NCBI RefSeq assembly: GCF_963576615.1
Contig: NC_088715.1
Span: 51,562,007-51,626,006 of the forward strand
From: Watersipora subatra
Lineage: Eukaryota; Bryozoa; Gymnolaemata; Cheilostomatida; Watersiporidae
Length of the DNA: 64,000 bases
Direction of reading: 5' to 3'
This document shows, piece by piece, positions 30,144 through 41,729 of this stretch. The position numbers and the translations under genes are program-made. Positions within the stretch are counted from its first letter, which is position 1. Every line of letters starts with the position of its first letter. Below the pieces are notes generated by a model, which saw only the letters and a list, made by a program, of their open reading frames with translations, was not told the origin of the DNA and did not search any database.

Positions 30144-30350
30144 TGTTGTATTACACAGATGGAGAGGATGGCTTGGATTATAACGAGAGCGATATAAGAT
30201 CGTTTTTCTTTTCTTTTGTATTTAACTGAAAACGCATGGTCATCCCCAGACATGAATATAATGTGCTCGTTAAATGCAAGAGTTGTCTACTCTTAATGAA
30301 AACATAAACATGAGAGGATAACTCGCACTTGTACTAATATCATTACAACA
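30144..30350 (-). repeat. Ty3/Gypsy 5' LTR
   Basis: 207 bp, the functional promoter end for this minus-strand element. No clear TATA box was picked out. It contains an open ATG-initiated stretch of 37 codons encoding a basic then hydrophobic segment (KYKRKEKRSYIALVIIQAIL) in frame with gag. Confidence 0.93.
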
Positions 30351-30355
30351 GTATG

Positions 30356-33300
30356 TACAATTCCCTATTTTGTCTTGTATCATGCGGGTTATTGGGAAGA
30401 GTAAAAGTGTTTTGAATAACACCAGAACTCAACACTTTGCAATATAGTTTTATTCGGGCATCTTTTCTACGTTCTTGTAACGATTTTATGTTAGTGCTTT
30501 CCCTTAATTGTGAAAAGCTTTCTGGTGATCTTATGCGGTAATCAAATTTCAGATATTTATTTTCCTAAAAAAGTTTTTCATTCTCGGTACAGCACATCAA
30601 ATGAGATCGTGGAGGCCACAAGTACAAATGATGTCTGTGGCTGGTGAAAGTACGTTTTTATCCGGCATCAAGTTTTGAATGGTAGACCACTTCAAAATAT
30701 TCTGAACGTTTTATCAAACAGCCACTAAGAAATGGAAAACAAGACTATCGAATTAAATTAATTGTTACCAGGCAACATTAATCTAATACAGTACTAGAAA
30801 AATTAAAACAGATTCGATGACTGCCGCTTTTGATAATTGTTTGATCAAATCCGGTCAAAGTTTTCTCACAAGAGTTCCAACGAAGTATAAAAAATTGCTA
30901 TGCAAGAAGAATCTTGGAGTGAATCATGTGTTATCACATAGACCAAAAAGCTGATGCTCTTGTTTGCTGGATATATGAAGCTGCTTACACTCCAACATAC
31001 CGTAATGAATTGAAACCTATCATTAAACAAGAAATTTTTGTATTAAATCTATTTTATTTAATTACAGGCATTTTACAATGTGTGAAAAAAATAAACATTT
31101 AAAAAAGCACATTTACGCATTTAATTTTGTGTTACCGGGTACACTTGTTTCTTTGCCAAGGCTGCGCTTTAAAATTTGCAATTTATTGTTAAATTTTAGT
31201 TATTTGTGTTGCGAGTAATGCTTATTCTGAGAACAAAAAGTGGTTAGAAACCTTGTTTGTATGGCTTACCAAAACAAGCTCTCATTTTAGTATGAATACT
31301 TGAGCTGATTGCTACGGCTGTCCTCCGTCATGTGCATAAGGATTGTCAGGTCATAAGGACTTTTATTAATTGTTATTATCTCTTTCCATCAAGAAGTAAA
31401 CTTTTTAGCTCCTTACAATTTTTGTAAACTATTTTTCGCCTTAAAGCTAATCAGCAATTTATGGTTTTGTCTGCAATTTATTTTATCTTTCTTTGATAAG
31501 TACCTAAACATGGCATTTAATTCTACACTACACAAACCAGAGTTTGTGTTCTATCAATTTTCTTGGTTCAACATGCAGAATATTTACATGGAGGAAACAT
31601 ATATTACTTCATTATATATTACTATTATAATTGCTATTATATTACTATATTACTAATATATATTACTTCATATATATTACAACTTCAAACTATGCTACGT
31701 AAACAAAAATTTAAATAGAGAAACAATAATAATACTAATAAACAGTTACTAAGCCTGAAAAATATAAAGTTCTTGTACGAGTCCTATTGCGTTACACAAA
31801 AGACGGTAAACGCCTCACAAGAAATATTTGAACATTTATGCACATGCCTGTTTACTTTTTGATTTTAGATTTAAATAATCAGAACCAGAATGGAGATTTC
31901 TCACTAAGATCCTCAATACAAGGCAAAAAGTGTAAAAACTCACTTATTAATATGTCATAACTTTTTTCCTTTACTCCCCCTTTTATTTTTATACATATTC
32001 ATGTATATTTACCTATTATTCTATAACAAAAATACAAAAGCCACAAGTATATACATTATTCAGTGCAATCTACGAGCTCCCCTCAAATATTTCTTATAGT
32101 GCGAGACCAAAAAGAATTAAAAAGTGCGTTTGTTTTAATTGTTGGTAGAAAAAGACCCAAAGGTTGACGTGTATCATATGAGTGTTTTGGTGCGTTATTG
32201 TATGTATCTCGTATAACACCACTAAATTTTACTCTAAAAAACAAAGACAATATGTATTTGAAAAATACAGTATGTATTCAATAGCCCAACCTTTTCCTTC
32301 CCAAAAATAATCTCGAAGTACTGCAAGTATTTAGTCACTGAATACTCCGTTAAGCCTTTAACAATGGAAAAGAACGCTGAAATGAATAAACAATTTGCAT
32401 GCTGAAAAAATACTAACCGATATGCTGTAAACTTGCTAACTATAATGCTTCAAATAATGAAAAAAACATTGAAACTTCCTCATATGATGGCGCTTAGTTA
32501 GAGTGAATCACAACGACTTATGAGGAAATGGCGCCGCGAATTCGTTCACAGAGCTTCGTTTACATTGAGAAAGATAATAAATTGAAAAACGCATACTGAT
32601 GAAGCTAGTGCCATATAGCAGACACACGGCTAGATGGCACTCTTTGGAGCGCTTCGCGGAATCTATCATTCTAAAACCCAGGCATCATTACAAGGTCAGG
32701 GCAGGTCATAGCAGTTAATGGCTTGTTCTATCGGCGTAACAAAACACAAAGAGCGCACAACTACCACAACAGAATAATTTCGGCAGTTTTCGAGCAAGTA
32801 GATGCAACCAAAGGAGAACCAAAGTTACACACCGATGCGATGCGCACAAAATCCGATTTGAATTTCACTTTTTTGCATCACTAAGATTTTGTTGACCAAC
32901 GATTACTAGAATCTGTTATCCTAGCTCAACGAAACGCAGAAATGCAGTTGTATGGTGAAGCAGACTATAGTTGCAAAAGGAATTGCTACTTGAAATGCTA
33001 CACTTCATAATTGATAATGCATTTTCATAAGTAAATATGGAAAATTCTGTTATGCATATCAAATCTAAATCTACACACAATATCAGCACTGAATTTGCAT
33101 TGCGATCTTATTCTATTTTGAAAATGTTTAGTTTGTGCACTTTAGCTTAGCTTGTGTGATTTCATTTGATTATTACTGCTTCAGGTACTAGAGAAGATGT
33201 TAACGGATTGTAAGCAATACTAATATTTACTAGTAGAAAGTAATTTTTTATTCTATAAGTCAAACAATTAAAATACACAACTAACAAAATTCTAAACAAT

Positions 33301-34589
33301 AATATTAATGACAAAAGGATAAAATAGCCAATAAAGGTTACATCCTTACTTGAACGGTCGTCCATGTCTCAGTCGAATGCCCAGTCTTGTATGGCTGGAG
33401 TATCGACAGTCAAACTAAAGTCATGGCAGTTCTTAGATATAGAGGCTCGGCAGCTGAGATAGTGATGTAGAATAGGTTCAGCTGATGATGGAGAAGGAGG
33501 CTCCATAGTAGGAAAAATATAGAGGCTCCACAGGTAGAGGAAGGAGAGAGGGAGGCACCTCAGGCAGAGGAAAGTGCCTCAGCAGGCAGGAGAAAAGAGA
33601 GAATTTCATTGGAACTGTTCTGTTTTAGAGATGTCTCTGTTAGCCTGTGAAAAGATGTTTTGGCACTCAGGTTCAATTCTATATGCTGTAGAGAGTTTGC
33701 AATTGACTGAACTTGTCGTAAGTACGTCATGAGAGTTTACCGATTAGAAATGATGACTAACCCCAATTGTTTTGATCATATCTGATAAAGGTATAAATTC
33801 TTTTTATTGGCTTTATGTCCCATCAATAATGTTTCTCTCCTCATGGGTTACTTCCGCTGGAGGGTTATAATTGGCTTGTAGACGGGTACATGATGACTGT
33901 CTTTTTTGATGATCTTCTGATGTACTAGGTGTTTTCTGTTCATTGTAATATTGCATATTTCCCCAGTGGTTAGGCGTTTTTCTATTATGATATGGGCTTT
34001 TGCTAACACTTCTATACAACAGTATAATCTGGCTATTTGTAATGCTGTCTTTGCTCATAGCATGTATCCAATTTTTTCCTCCTGTAAAACCTTGTTATTA
34101 GAATGTGCCTTCTATCCATCACGTTTTCTAACTGACACAATACGTTTGTTGACCCGTGACAAGCTATTTGATCACTATTTAATTTGCTCTAAGTATTTTT
34201 CAACTAAAAAAGTTTATCTAATTAAATGACAATACTCTACACATAAAAACTGAGCCTTTTTGAAAGAAACAGAAATCACTCAATCCATTTGTTCTTCTTT
34301 CTGCTAAAAATCATTGTCTCTTGAATTTGGCAAGCTTTAGAGATATTATTATCAGAAGACACATAAAATGTGTGTTAGTGAGGTAAATGAGAACGCTTTA
34401 GTAAAAAATGGTAGGCCTGAAGAGTATTGAGGGAGAAACTGATTAGGCCTTCACCAGTTTTACTTTTCTTTACTAGAAGGGCGCAGAAAAGACGAGGTTA
34501 ATCGAAGCAAATTTTGTGTATACGGAGAACTTGCTATTGTGTGAATGTAGGTTTTTGCAATAGAATATGGAACACTTTGTAAAGGTTGC
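30356..34589. other. Gene-poor stretch
   Basis: No exon, transposase or tandem array that I can support. AT-rich palindromic patch at 31605-31685. A GC-richer island about 32485-32830 (atggcgccgcgaattcg, cacacggctagatggcac) has no clear frame. 33505-33600 is purine-rich (ggaggctcc, gaggaaggagag). Confidence 0.5.
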
Positions 34590-36130
34590 ATTGCATATAT
34601 TATACTGTTAATTTAAACACAATGTATTTGACATTTTTTACCATTATTAATAGCTATTTTTTAATTAACTTATTGTTTTACTACATTTTATTTTTCAGTT
34701 TTTGAAAATTATTTGTCCGTAATATATAGCAGAGTTGTTTTGAAATCATTCATACCTGCTGGTTTTATTAATCTTTGCCACTAATATGTTTTATTTATGT
34801 GTCGAGATGTAATTTTTTAAAGCTCCAGCAGATCATGAAGTTTCCAACTTCTGCAGATGATCAAGAAATATATTTTGTTAAAATTACTCCCGGTTGGACA
34901 GGTTTTCGTTTTCAGATTTTACTCAATCAGTGCTCTATCTGTTATATGATTAGCATTTCTCTCTGACATAAACATTTATCTAGAAAGCAACAGAAAAAAA
35001 CTACAAGTTACATTTTAATTTCTTTTATGAATTCTGTCAACCAGTCTTCTCTCTTGCTTCTTCTTCTCCCAATTTGTATATAGGCTAGCCTATATCCTCT
35101 TCCTCCGTTCTCTTCTTTCTCTCACATGTATTCTATGTAGGAGATGTTTTTACTTACATGTAGATAGTTTGGTCATTTCATGGTTGTCTTCTCTCGACGT
35201 ACTTTTTTCTTGTTAGTTGCCTACTCAATGAAAATACTATAATTCCCATCCTAAATTTTTAATCAATTAGCGCTATCAAATATCTGTTGAAAATGATTTA
35301 TCTCAAACCCTCACTTGTATAAGAACATTTGTAGTAATTAACTTGGCTAAACTTTCAGGTGAAATGACTTCTAATAATGTTTTTGATGCGTTTTGAATCT
35401 ATTCATTAAAATTTACAAATGATATGAACAAGACTGATCCAAAGAAGTGGAATGCCTGGATAGCCTTACCTTGTACACTGTTGTACTACACTAACTACAG
35501 CATGCTATCACTGTAAAAACTGCACAATTCTGCAGTCATAACATCAAGTATAGCTAAATAGATGTATGGTTTTTACCAAGGGAACTAAGGGTATTTATTA
35601 CTACATCATGTACAGTATGTGAGAATAAGCTTGTAAGAACCAGGGTGAAACAGTTAGTGAAAGACACTTTAAGACAATATATAGCCTGTACGAAAGTCAA
35701 AGTAATATTTTGTGTTAAGGTTAAGTTTTACTAAAAGACAAAGGTAAATTTTACACCTTCAAGTATTGCATATTTGTCATACAAGTTGCAATGAGTTGTA
35801 ACATATGAATTGTAGATTTATATGAAAAAGTATAACAGGAAAAGTGGTTTATTTTTGTTTTGATAATTAGAATTCAATAATGCTGTCGATATAGTACATG
35901 GGTGTATAATATAGGAGTTACACTTGGCTGCTTTAGTAGAGTTTTGTAGTAATTGTGTGTTATGTTCGAGTTTACGTTATATGTATATCAATTATCTGCA
36001 TTTTTAGAAATTTTGCATGCTACAAATACCTCGTACAAATAAAAACAGATAAAAAGCAATTAAGCAGGAGTAGTAGCCTATAAAAGTCTTTGGAGCTGAC
36101 AACCTTTAAGCAAGAGATTCCTACTTTCAA
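34590..36130. repeat. Segmental duplication, copy 1 (~1.5 kb)
   Basis: Aligns in direct orientation with 40030-41727. Shared stretches include cttattgtttt, gattagcatttctctctgac, gcatatttgtcatacaagtt and atagtacatgggtgtataat. The middle differs by an insertion in copy 2. No open frame conserved between the copies. Confidence 0.85.
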
Positions 36131-36236
36131 AAAGAGTACGAGTAGATTTAGAAATTGTTTATTGGGAGCAGGCTTGATTGCTTCATTACATATTATGAGA
36201 TTTTACTAAGGTTAAACATATGAGTGTAGAGTTCTT

Positions 36237-36760
36237 TAAAAATCTTCATGTTTAAGGTTGACTTCAAAGCTTGTTTGAGCAAATAACGTACCAATTATTT
36301 GCACGAGTAGCTGTAATTTATTCGGCCATAATTATTGCTGCTTTTAATAAAGATCATTAATTATGAAATATAGGGGCCTATGTAATAATAATATATTATA
36401 TATATTAATATATATAATTGTATATGTATAATTATATAATATAATTATATAATATATAAATAATTTAATTATAATTATTAGTATATAATTAGTTATATAA
36501 TTATCTTAATTAATAATTATATATAATTAATATATAAGTATTATAATATATATATATTATATATAATTTTATTATATATAATATATATATTATTTATTAC
36601 AATATTGTATCATATTATATTATTAATATATTTATTTCATAAATAATAGTCTTTATTAAAAGCAGCAATAATTATGGGCCGATAGATTACAGCTACTCGT
36701 GCAAATAATTGGTCAAGTTTAAAGTCAAGCGTAAACATGAAGATATTTAAAGCTATTATG
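36237..36760. repeat. Long inverted repeat around an AT core
   Basis: Arm 36237-36370 is the near reverse complement of 36640-36760, sharing caattatttgcacgagtagc, gtaat and ataattattgctgcttttaa. The 270-bp loop is almost pure A/T with nested palindromes. Weaker similarity may extend outward. MITE-like or a duplication in inverted orientation; no target duplication found. Confidence 0.8.
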
Positions 36761-37125
36761 TAATATGTGGGCATGTCAACAAATAATAATTTGACATTTA
36801 GAGCTATTTGATGCCAACTACACATGCACGTTTGCTCCCATTGTAAAATTCTTTGAATTAATTGAGCACATACAAATCTAAAGTTCTCTTCATAGGCAAG
36901 CAGTGCTTATAGCTATCTTATTTTAGCTTTTACACGAATCATCTATATTGAAAGTCTTGTGTGAATTGTTTCTACTTTTGTGCTGTAACTTGTATGTTAA
37001 AAACCAATAGTCAGAGTAGTTAACATTTTGGTGGCCTAGCTTTCTGGGTGCTAATGAGTAAGTGTGGAGCTAAGGCTAGTTTGTAAAAATGTCAATATTT
37101 GAAGTAAAAATAGTTTTAAGATTTT

Positions 37126-38290
37126 TGTAACAGTATTTTGGTGCCTCAAGTGCAGCTATGTAACAGTATTTTGGTGCCTCAAGTATAGCTATGTTACAGT
37201 ATTTTGGTGCCTCAAGTACAGCTATGTAACAGTATTTTGGTGCCTCAAGTACAGCTATGTTACAGTATTTTGGTGCCTCAAGTACAGCTATGTAACAGTA
37301 TTTTGGTGCCTCAAGTACAGCTATGTAACAGTATTTTGGTGCCTCAAGTACAGCTATGTAACAGTATTTTGGTGCCTCAAGTACAGCTATGTAACAGTAT
37401 TTTGGTGCCTCAAGTACAGCTATGTTACAGTATTTTGGTGCCTCAAGTACAGCTATGTAACAGTATTTTGGTGCCTCAAGTAGAGCTATGTAACAGTATT
37501 TTGGTGTTTCAAGTAGAGCTATGTAACAGTATTTTAGTGCTTCAAGTAGAGCTATGTAACAGTATTTTGGTGCCTCAAGTACAGCTATGTAACAGTATTT
37601 TGGTGCCTCAAGTACAGCTATGTAACAGTATTTTGGTGCCTCAAGTACAGCTATGTAACAGTATTTTGGTGCCTCAAGTGCAGCTATGTAACAGTATTTT
37701 GGTGCCTCAAGTAGAGCTATGTAACAGTATTTTGGTGCCTCAAGTACAGCTATGTAACAGTATTTTGGTGCCTCAAGTGCAGCTATGTAACAGTATTTTG
37801 GTGCCTCAAGTACAGCTATGTAACAGTATTTTGGTGCCTCAAGTACAGCTATGTAACAGTATTTTGGTGCCTCAAGTACAGCTATGTAACAGCATTTTGG
37901 TGCCTCAAGTACAGCTATGTAACAGTATTTTGGTGCCTCAAGTAGAGCTATGTAACAGTATTTTGGTGCCTCAAATACAGCTATGTTACAGTATTTTGGT
38001 GCCTCAAGTACAGCTATGTAACAGTATTTTGGTGCATCAAGTAGAGCTATGTAACAGTATGTTGGTGCCTCAAGTACAGCTATGTAACAGTATTTTGGTG
38101 CCTCAAGTACAGCTATGTAACAGTATTTTGGTGCCTCAAGTATAGCTATGTAACAGTATTTTGGTGCCTCAAGTACAGCTATGTTACAGTATTTTGGTGC
38201 CTCAAGTACAGCTATGTAACAGTATTTTGGTGCATCAAGTACAGCTATGTTACAGTATTTTGGTGCCTCAAGTATAGCTATGTAAAATTT
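37126..38290. repeat. 33-bp minisatellite, about 35 copies, just upstream of the WAP-like gene
   Basis: Unit cagtattttggtgcctcaag plus tacagctatgtaa. Unit length is a multiple of 3 with stop-free frames, giving a 406-codon frame on minus (YCYIAVLEAPK per unit) and 313 codons on plus (NSILVPQVQLC). Variants change amino acids as often as not, so no coding constraint is visible. Array ends about 390 bp before the TATA box of the next gene. Confidence 0.95.
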
Positions 38291-38683
38291 TTTCAAAGTA
38301 CTTTGAAAAAGTGGTTCTATACACCAAGCTTTCCAACTATTGTAAACAGTATGAAATACATTTTTCAGTCAATTCTTCAAAGTTCTTTGACGATGGTAAA
38401 TTAGATTTTCATGCAATTTGAAAGTATGTTATGGAACTGCAAGATATACTTTGAATAGCTTACAAAAGATGTTGTTCAAAAATCAGTCAAACTTAATAAT
38501 GCAAAACTCGAGTTTGAGAAGGAGCTGAACTCAGTTGGTATTTGGGTAAAAAATGCTAGCTGATCCCATGATTTCAAAGGACAAACGTAGCAGAAATCTT
38601 GAGCAGCCTATCAACAGCGCCATTAAACAGAACGCCAACACATATGATGCTTTGATTGGATAGTTCTCTTAGGGCTCACACTG

Positions 38684-38691
38684 TATATAAA
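38684..38691 (+). promoter_or_regulatory. TATA box of the WAP-like gene
   Basis: TATATAAA; an initiator-like TCAGTT lies about 30 nt downstream (near 38714), and the ATG follows at 38768, giving a ~50-nt leader. Confidence 0.7.
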
Positions 38692-38767
38692 GTCCTGACT
38701 ACATTATTCATTCATCAGTTGTATACGGGTATCGATAGTACCTTTACTAAAGCACAAACAGCACACT

Positions 38768-38843
38768 ATGAAGACAGAACTCTCAATGGAATTCTTGTTA
38801 GCAACAGCTATGCTTTTTTTGGCAGCATCGACTACAGAAGCAG
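38768..38843 (+). CDS. WAP-like gene exon 1 (signal peptide)
   Basis: ATG to donor GCAG|GTGTGT; phase 1 end. Confidence 0.82.
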
Positions 38844-39785
38844 GTGTGTAACTTAATTTTTCCAGTGTTGAACAATCTTCTGTTACAACATACTTTGTGA
38901 TACTATAGTTCTTTATAAATTACATACTCTTTTTTTCCTGTCTTGTAGCTCCAGCTAAGAACAGTGAGACATCCTTGACAAGGTCAAAAAGATTCTTTAT
39001 TGAAAGTGGAGAGTGTCCATTTAAGGTGAGTAGCTCAACAGCTATAGCATTTCGAATGAGCTCAGTGATATTATTAAAAAAATGTATGATACCAAATCAG
39101 AAAATCTATGATCTCAGCTAACATAATTGATAACCGCTTGTAACAAACAAAAATGAGGAGATATATGTTTCAACTTGTAGTTGTGAGTGAAATCATGATT
39201 TCATTTAATGTAAAAATATGAAAAAACTTCTAAACCGTACTTGAAATTAACACATGCAAATTTTGGAAATTGTTCTTATTGTAGGTACTTTGCATACACC
39301 CAAGTCAGTGTGACCAAGAGGCAGGAGAACTCTGTATGATTTGGTACTGCGGAACTCATTGCACTGTACCAGAAGGAGATCCAGCTGATGTGCCTGTTCT
39401 TCAGGATAGTGACTACCAGTGTCTCAACTGGCATAATCCTGAGTAAGTCTGGAATATACAAAGGTTATCTGAATTGTAGTTTTACCCAACTGATGAAGGA
39501 TGGTCAGTTTTTCTTATGATATAAATAAAAGTTTCTTATTATAAATTAACTTCTACTTTACATAATCTGCCACATTATTATACCAAAAATAGGTGTTTTA
39601 CTAACAAAAGTACATAGGCTACGCATGAATTAATGGGATGTGAAAAAAGAATGTAGCTTTACAACATTTTGTATTGTTATAGATGTCGACCAATATTAAG
39701 AGAAAGAAGGAAGCAAGAACGAGAAGAAAGACAAAGAGAAAGGCAAGAAAGAAGAAGAGAAAGACAAGAAGCCAGAAGAAATTAA
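38768..39785 (+). CDS. Secreted WAP-like cysteine-rich peptide with Arg/Glu tail, 137 aa, 4 exons
   Basis: Exons 38768-38843, 38949-39025, 39285-39442, 39683-39785; all GT/AG and phase-consistent, 414 nt including TAA. Residues 1-25 form a signal peptide (MEFLLATAMLFLAAST). A propeptide then ends in RSKR (37-40), a furin-type site. The mature part has Cys 48, 54, 60, 68, 73, 77, 97 and 105. CP at 48-49 and YCGTHCTVP at 72-80 match the start and end of a WAP (four-disulfide core) module, but the cysteines expected at WAP positions 3 and 5, a bonded pair, are missing. Residues 106-137 are almost all Arg, Glu and Gln (RERQERRRERQEARRN), probably a charged helix. WAP proteins are often protease inhibitors or antimicrobial; the role here is inference. 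Confidence 0.85.
38949..39025 (+). CDS. WAP-like gene exon 2 (propeptide, RSKR site)
   Basis: Acceptor tgtcttgtag, donor TTAAG|GTGAGT. Encodes NSETSLTRSKRFFIESGECP; the dibasic site sits directly before the cysteine module. Confidence 0.83.
39285..39442 (+). CDS. WAP-like gene exon 3 (cysteine module)
   Basis: Acceptor cttattgtag, donor CCTGA|GTAAGT. Holds six of the eight cysteines. Confidence 0.84.
39683..39785 (+). CDS. WAP-like gene exon 4 (Arg/Glu tail)
   Basis: Acceptor attgttatag; one base completes the Glu codon, then CRPILRERRKQ and the charged tail to TAA at 39783-39785. The exon is purine-biased (aagaagaga runs). Confidence 0.82.
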
Positions 39786-40029
39786 TGTAGACCCTCCATC
39801 AATTTTCCAGTGTTCAACAGTATTTGATTTTTATCAGCCAATCAACTCGCCAATAAGAGTATCTATTTAATCATTTTCTAAGTTATTTAAACTAGTTTAC
39901 ATAAAGGCTGAATTAGATTATTTATCTTGGTGTATTTATTGCATTTACTATTATGCATTATAATTTATTTTTTTCAAAATTTTTTGATTAGCAAACAAGA
40001 AAGCTGAGTTAAAATAATAATTTTACTAT

Positions 40030-41727
40030 ATTCATTGCACATATTGTTATTATATATGTTGTATTATTACACTGTTAAGCTATTTATTAAGAAACTTATT
40101 GTTTTTCCTACATTTTATTTTCCAGTTTTGGAAAATTTTGTGACCGTAATATAGGCCTATAACAAAGTTGTTTTGACAGCATTCCTTCTTGCTGGCTGTA
40201 TTACTCTTTGCCACTAATATATTTTTATTTACGTGTCAAGGTGTACTTTTTTAAAGCTTCAGCAGATCATGAAGCCTCAACTTCTGCAGTGGATCAATAA
40301 ATATATTTGGATAAAATTACGCCCAGTTGGACAGGTTATTGCTTTCAGAATTTACTCAATCATTCCTCTAGCTGCTATCTGATTAGCATTTCTCTCTGAC
40401 ATAAATATTAATGTAGGAAGAATCAGAAAGCCACTGTAAGTCAAATGTTAATTTCTTTTATGAATTCTGCCAACCATTCCTCTCTCTTACATCTTTCTCA
40501 GCCAATTTTCATATAGTCTATTTCCTCTTCTTCGGGTCTTTTTTCCAACTCATTTGCACTCAATGTATAATTTGTTTTCACTTACACCATTTGGTCATTT
40601 TATACCTGTCTACTGTCCACCTAACTTTTCTTGCTAGTTGCCTACGCAATAAAAATTGTTAAATTCCCACCCATTAATTTTTGTCAACTAACTCTATCAT
40701 CTATCAGTTATCCGTTGAAAATGGTTGATTTCAAACATTCACTTGCATAGGAACATTTGTAGCAATTCACTTAACCAAGCTACTAGTAAAATGGCTTCTA
40801 AAAATTTTATTGCTTTAGGCATCAATATAGCTGTTTGAATCTCTTGGATATCAATTACAAATACTATAAACAATACTGATTCTAGGCTGACCAAATATAT
40901 GGATTGCCTTGGATATACACCTTGGAATTACAACATGTTTTCTTTGTAAAAAAGGTGGTCATTCTTGTAGGCATAATATCAAGTAAGTTTTTACTGAAAT
41001 GATTTCTAATATCAAAATTACAAATGATATAAATAAGACTAGATTTAAAGAGACAAAACGTCTGGATGATGTTAATGGATGACTTTTATCCCTTATATTC
41101 TTTTGGACAACAGCAGCTTTCACTGTAAAAAAACTGCACAATCCTGTAGTCATAACGTCAGGCATAGATAAATAGATGTATGTTTTTACCAAGGAAATTA
41201 AGGGTATTTAGTACTACATCATAAATGTGAAAATATGTGTGTAGGAACCAGGGTATTTTAAAGACAGTATTTCAAATATTTTGCCTGTATGAAAGTCAAA
41301 GTTATATTTTTGTGTTAATGTTAAGTTTTACTAAAAGACTAAGGTAAGTTTTACATCTTCAAATATTGCATATTTGTCATACAAGTTGCAATGAGTTGTA
41401 ACATATGAATTGTAGATTTATATGAAAAAGTCTGATTGGAAAAGTGGTTTATTTTAGTTTTGATAACTGGAATTCGATAGTGCTGTCAATATAGTACATG
41501 GGTGTATAATATAGGAGTTACACGTGGCTGCTTTAGTAGAGTTTTGTAGTAATTGTGTGTTATGTTCGAGTTTACATCAAATGTATATCAATTATCTGCA
41601 TTTCTAGAACTTTCGCATGCTACAAATACCTTGTACAAAAAGAACAGATAAAAAGCAATTAAGAAGAGTATAAAAGTATTTGGAGCTGACAATTTTTAAG
41701 CAAGAGATTCTTAGTTTCAAAAAGAAA
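40030..41727. repeat. Segmental duplication, copy 2 (~1.7 kb), 3' of the WAP-like gene
   Basis: Diverged copy of 34590-36130. It contains a further internal repeat: the aaatgacttctaat...acaaatgatat segment occurs at about 40790-40890 and again at about 41000-41060, explaining its greater length. Confidence 0.83.
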
Positions 41728-41729
41728 TG

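Larger units (their letters stand above)
25701..30350 (-). mobile_element. Ty3/Gypsy LTR retrotransposon, nearly intact, 4650 bp
   Basis: LTRs at 25701-25906 and 30144-30350 differ by two substitutions and one single-base indel over about 207 bp, so insertion is recent. Both begin TGTTG and end CAACA. The 5-bp target duplication GTATG is at 25696-25700 and 30351-30355. The primer-binding site TGGTGGCAGCGGTC directly abuts the 5' LTR (30143-30130, minus). A short polypurine tract GAAGGGA abuts the 3' LTR (25913-25907). Order gag - protease - RT - RNase H - integrase defines Ty3/Gypsy; the sequence looks like the K02A2.6-like group common in invertebrates. The coding region is broken twice (see parts). 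Confidence 0.96.

Noticed and set aside
37076-38296. 406-codon minus-strand frame as a repeat protein gene
   Set aside because: It is the 33-bp minisatellite; the other strand is open too, and unit variants show no preference for silent changes.
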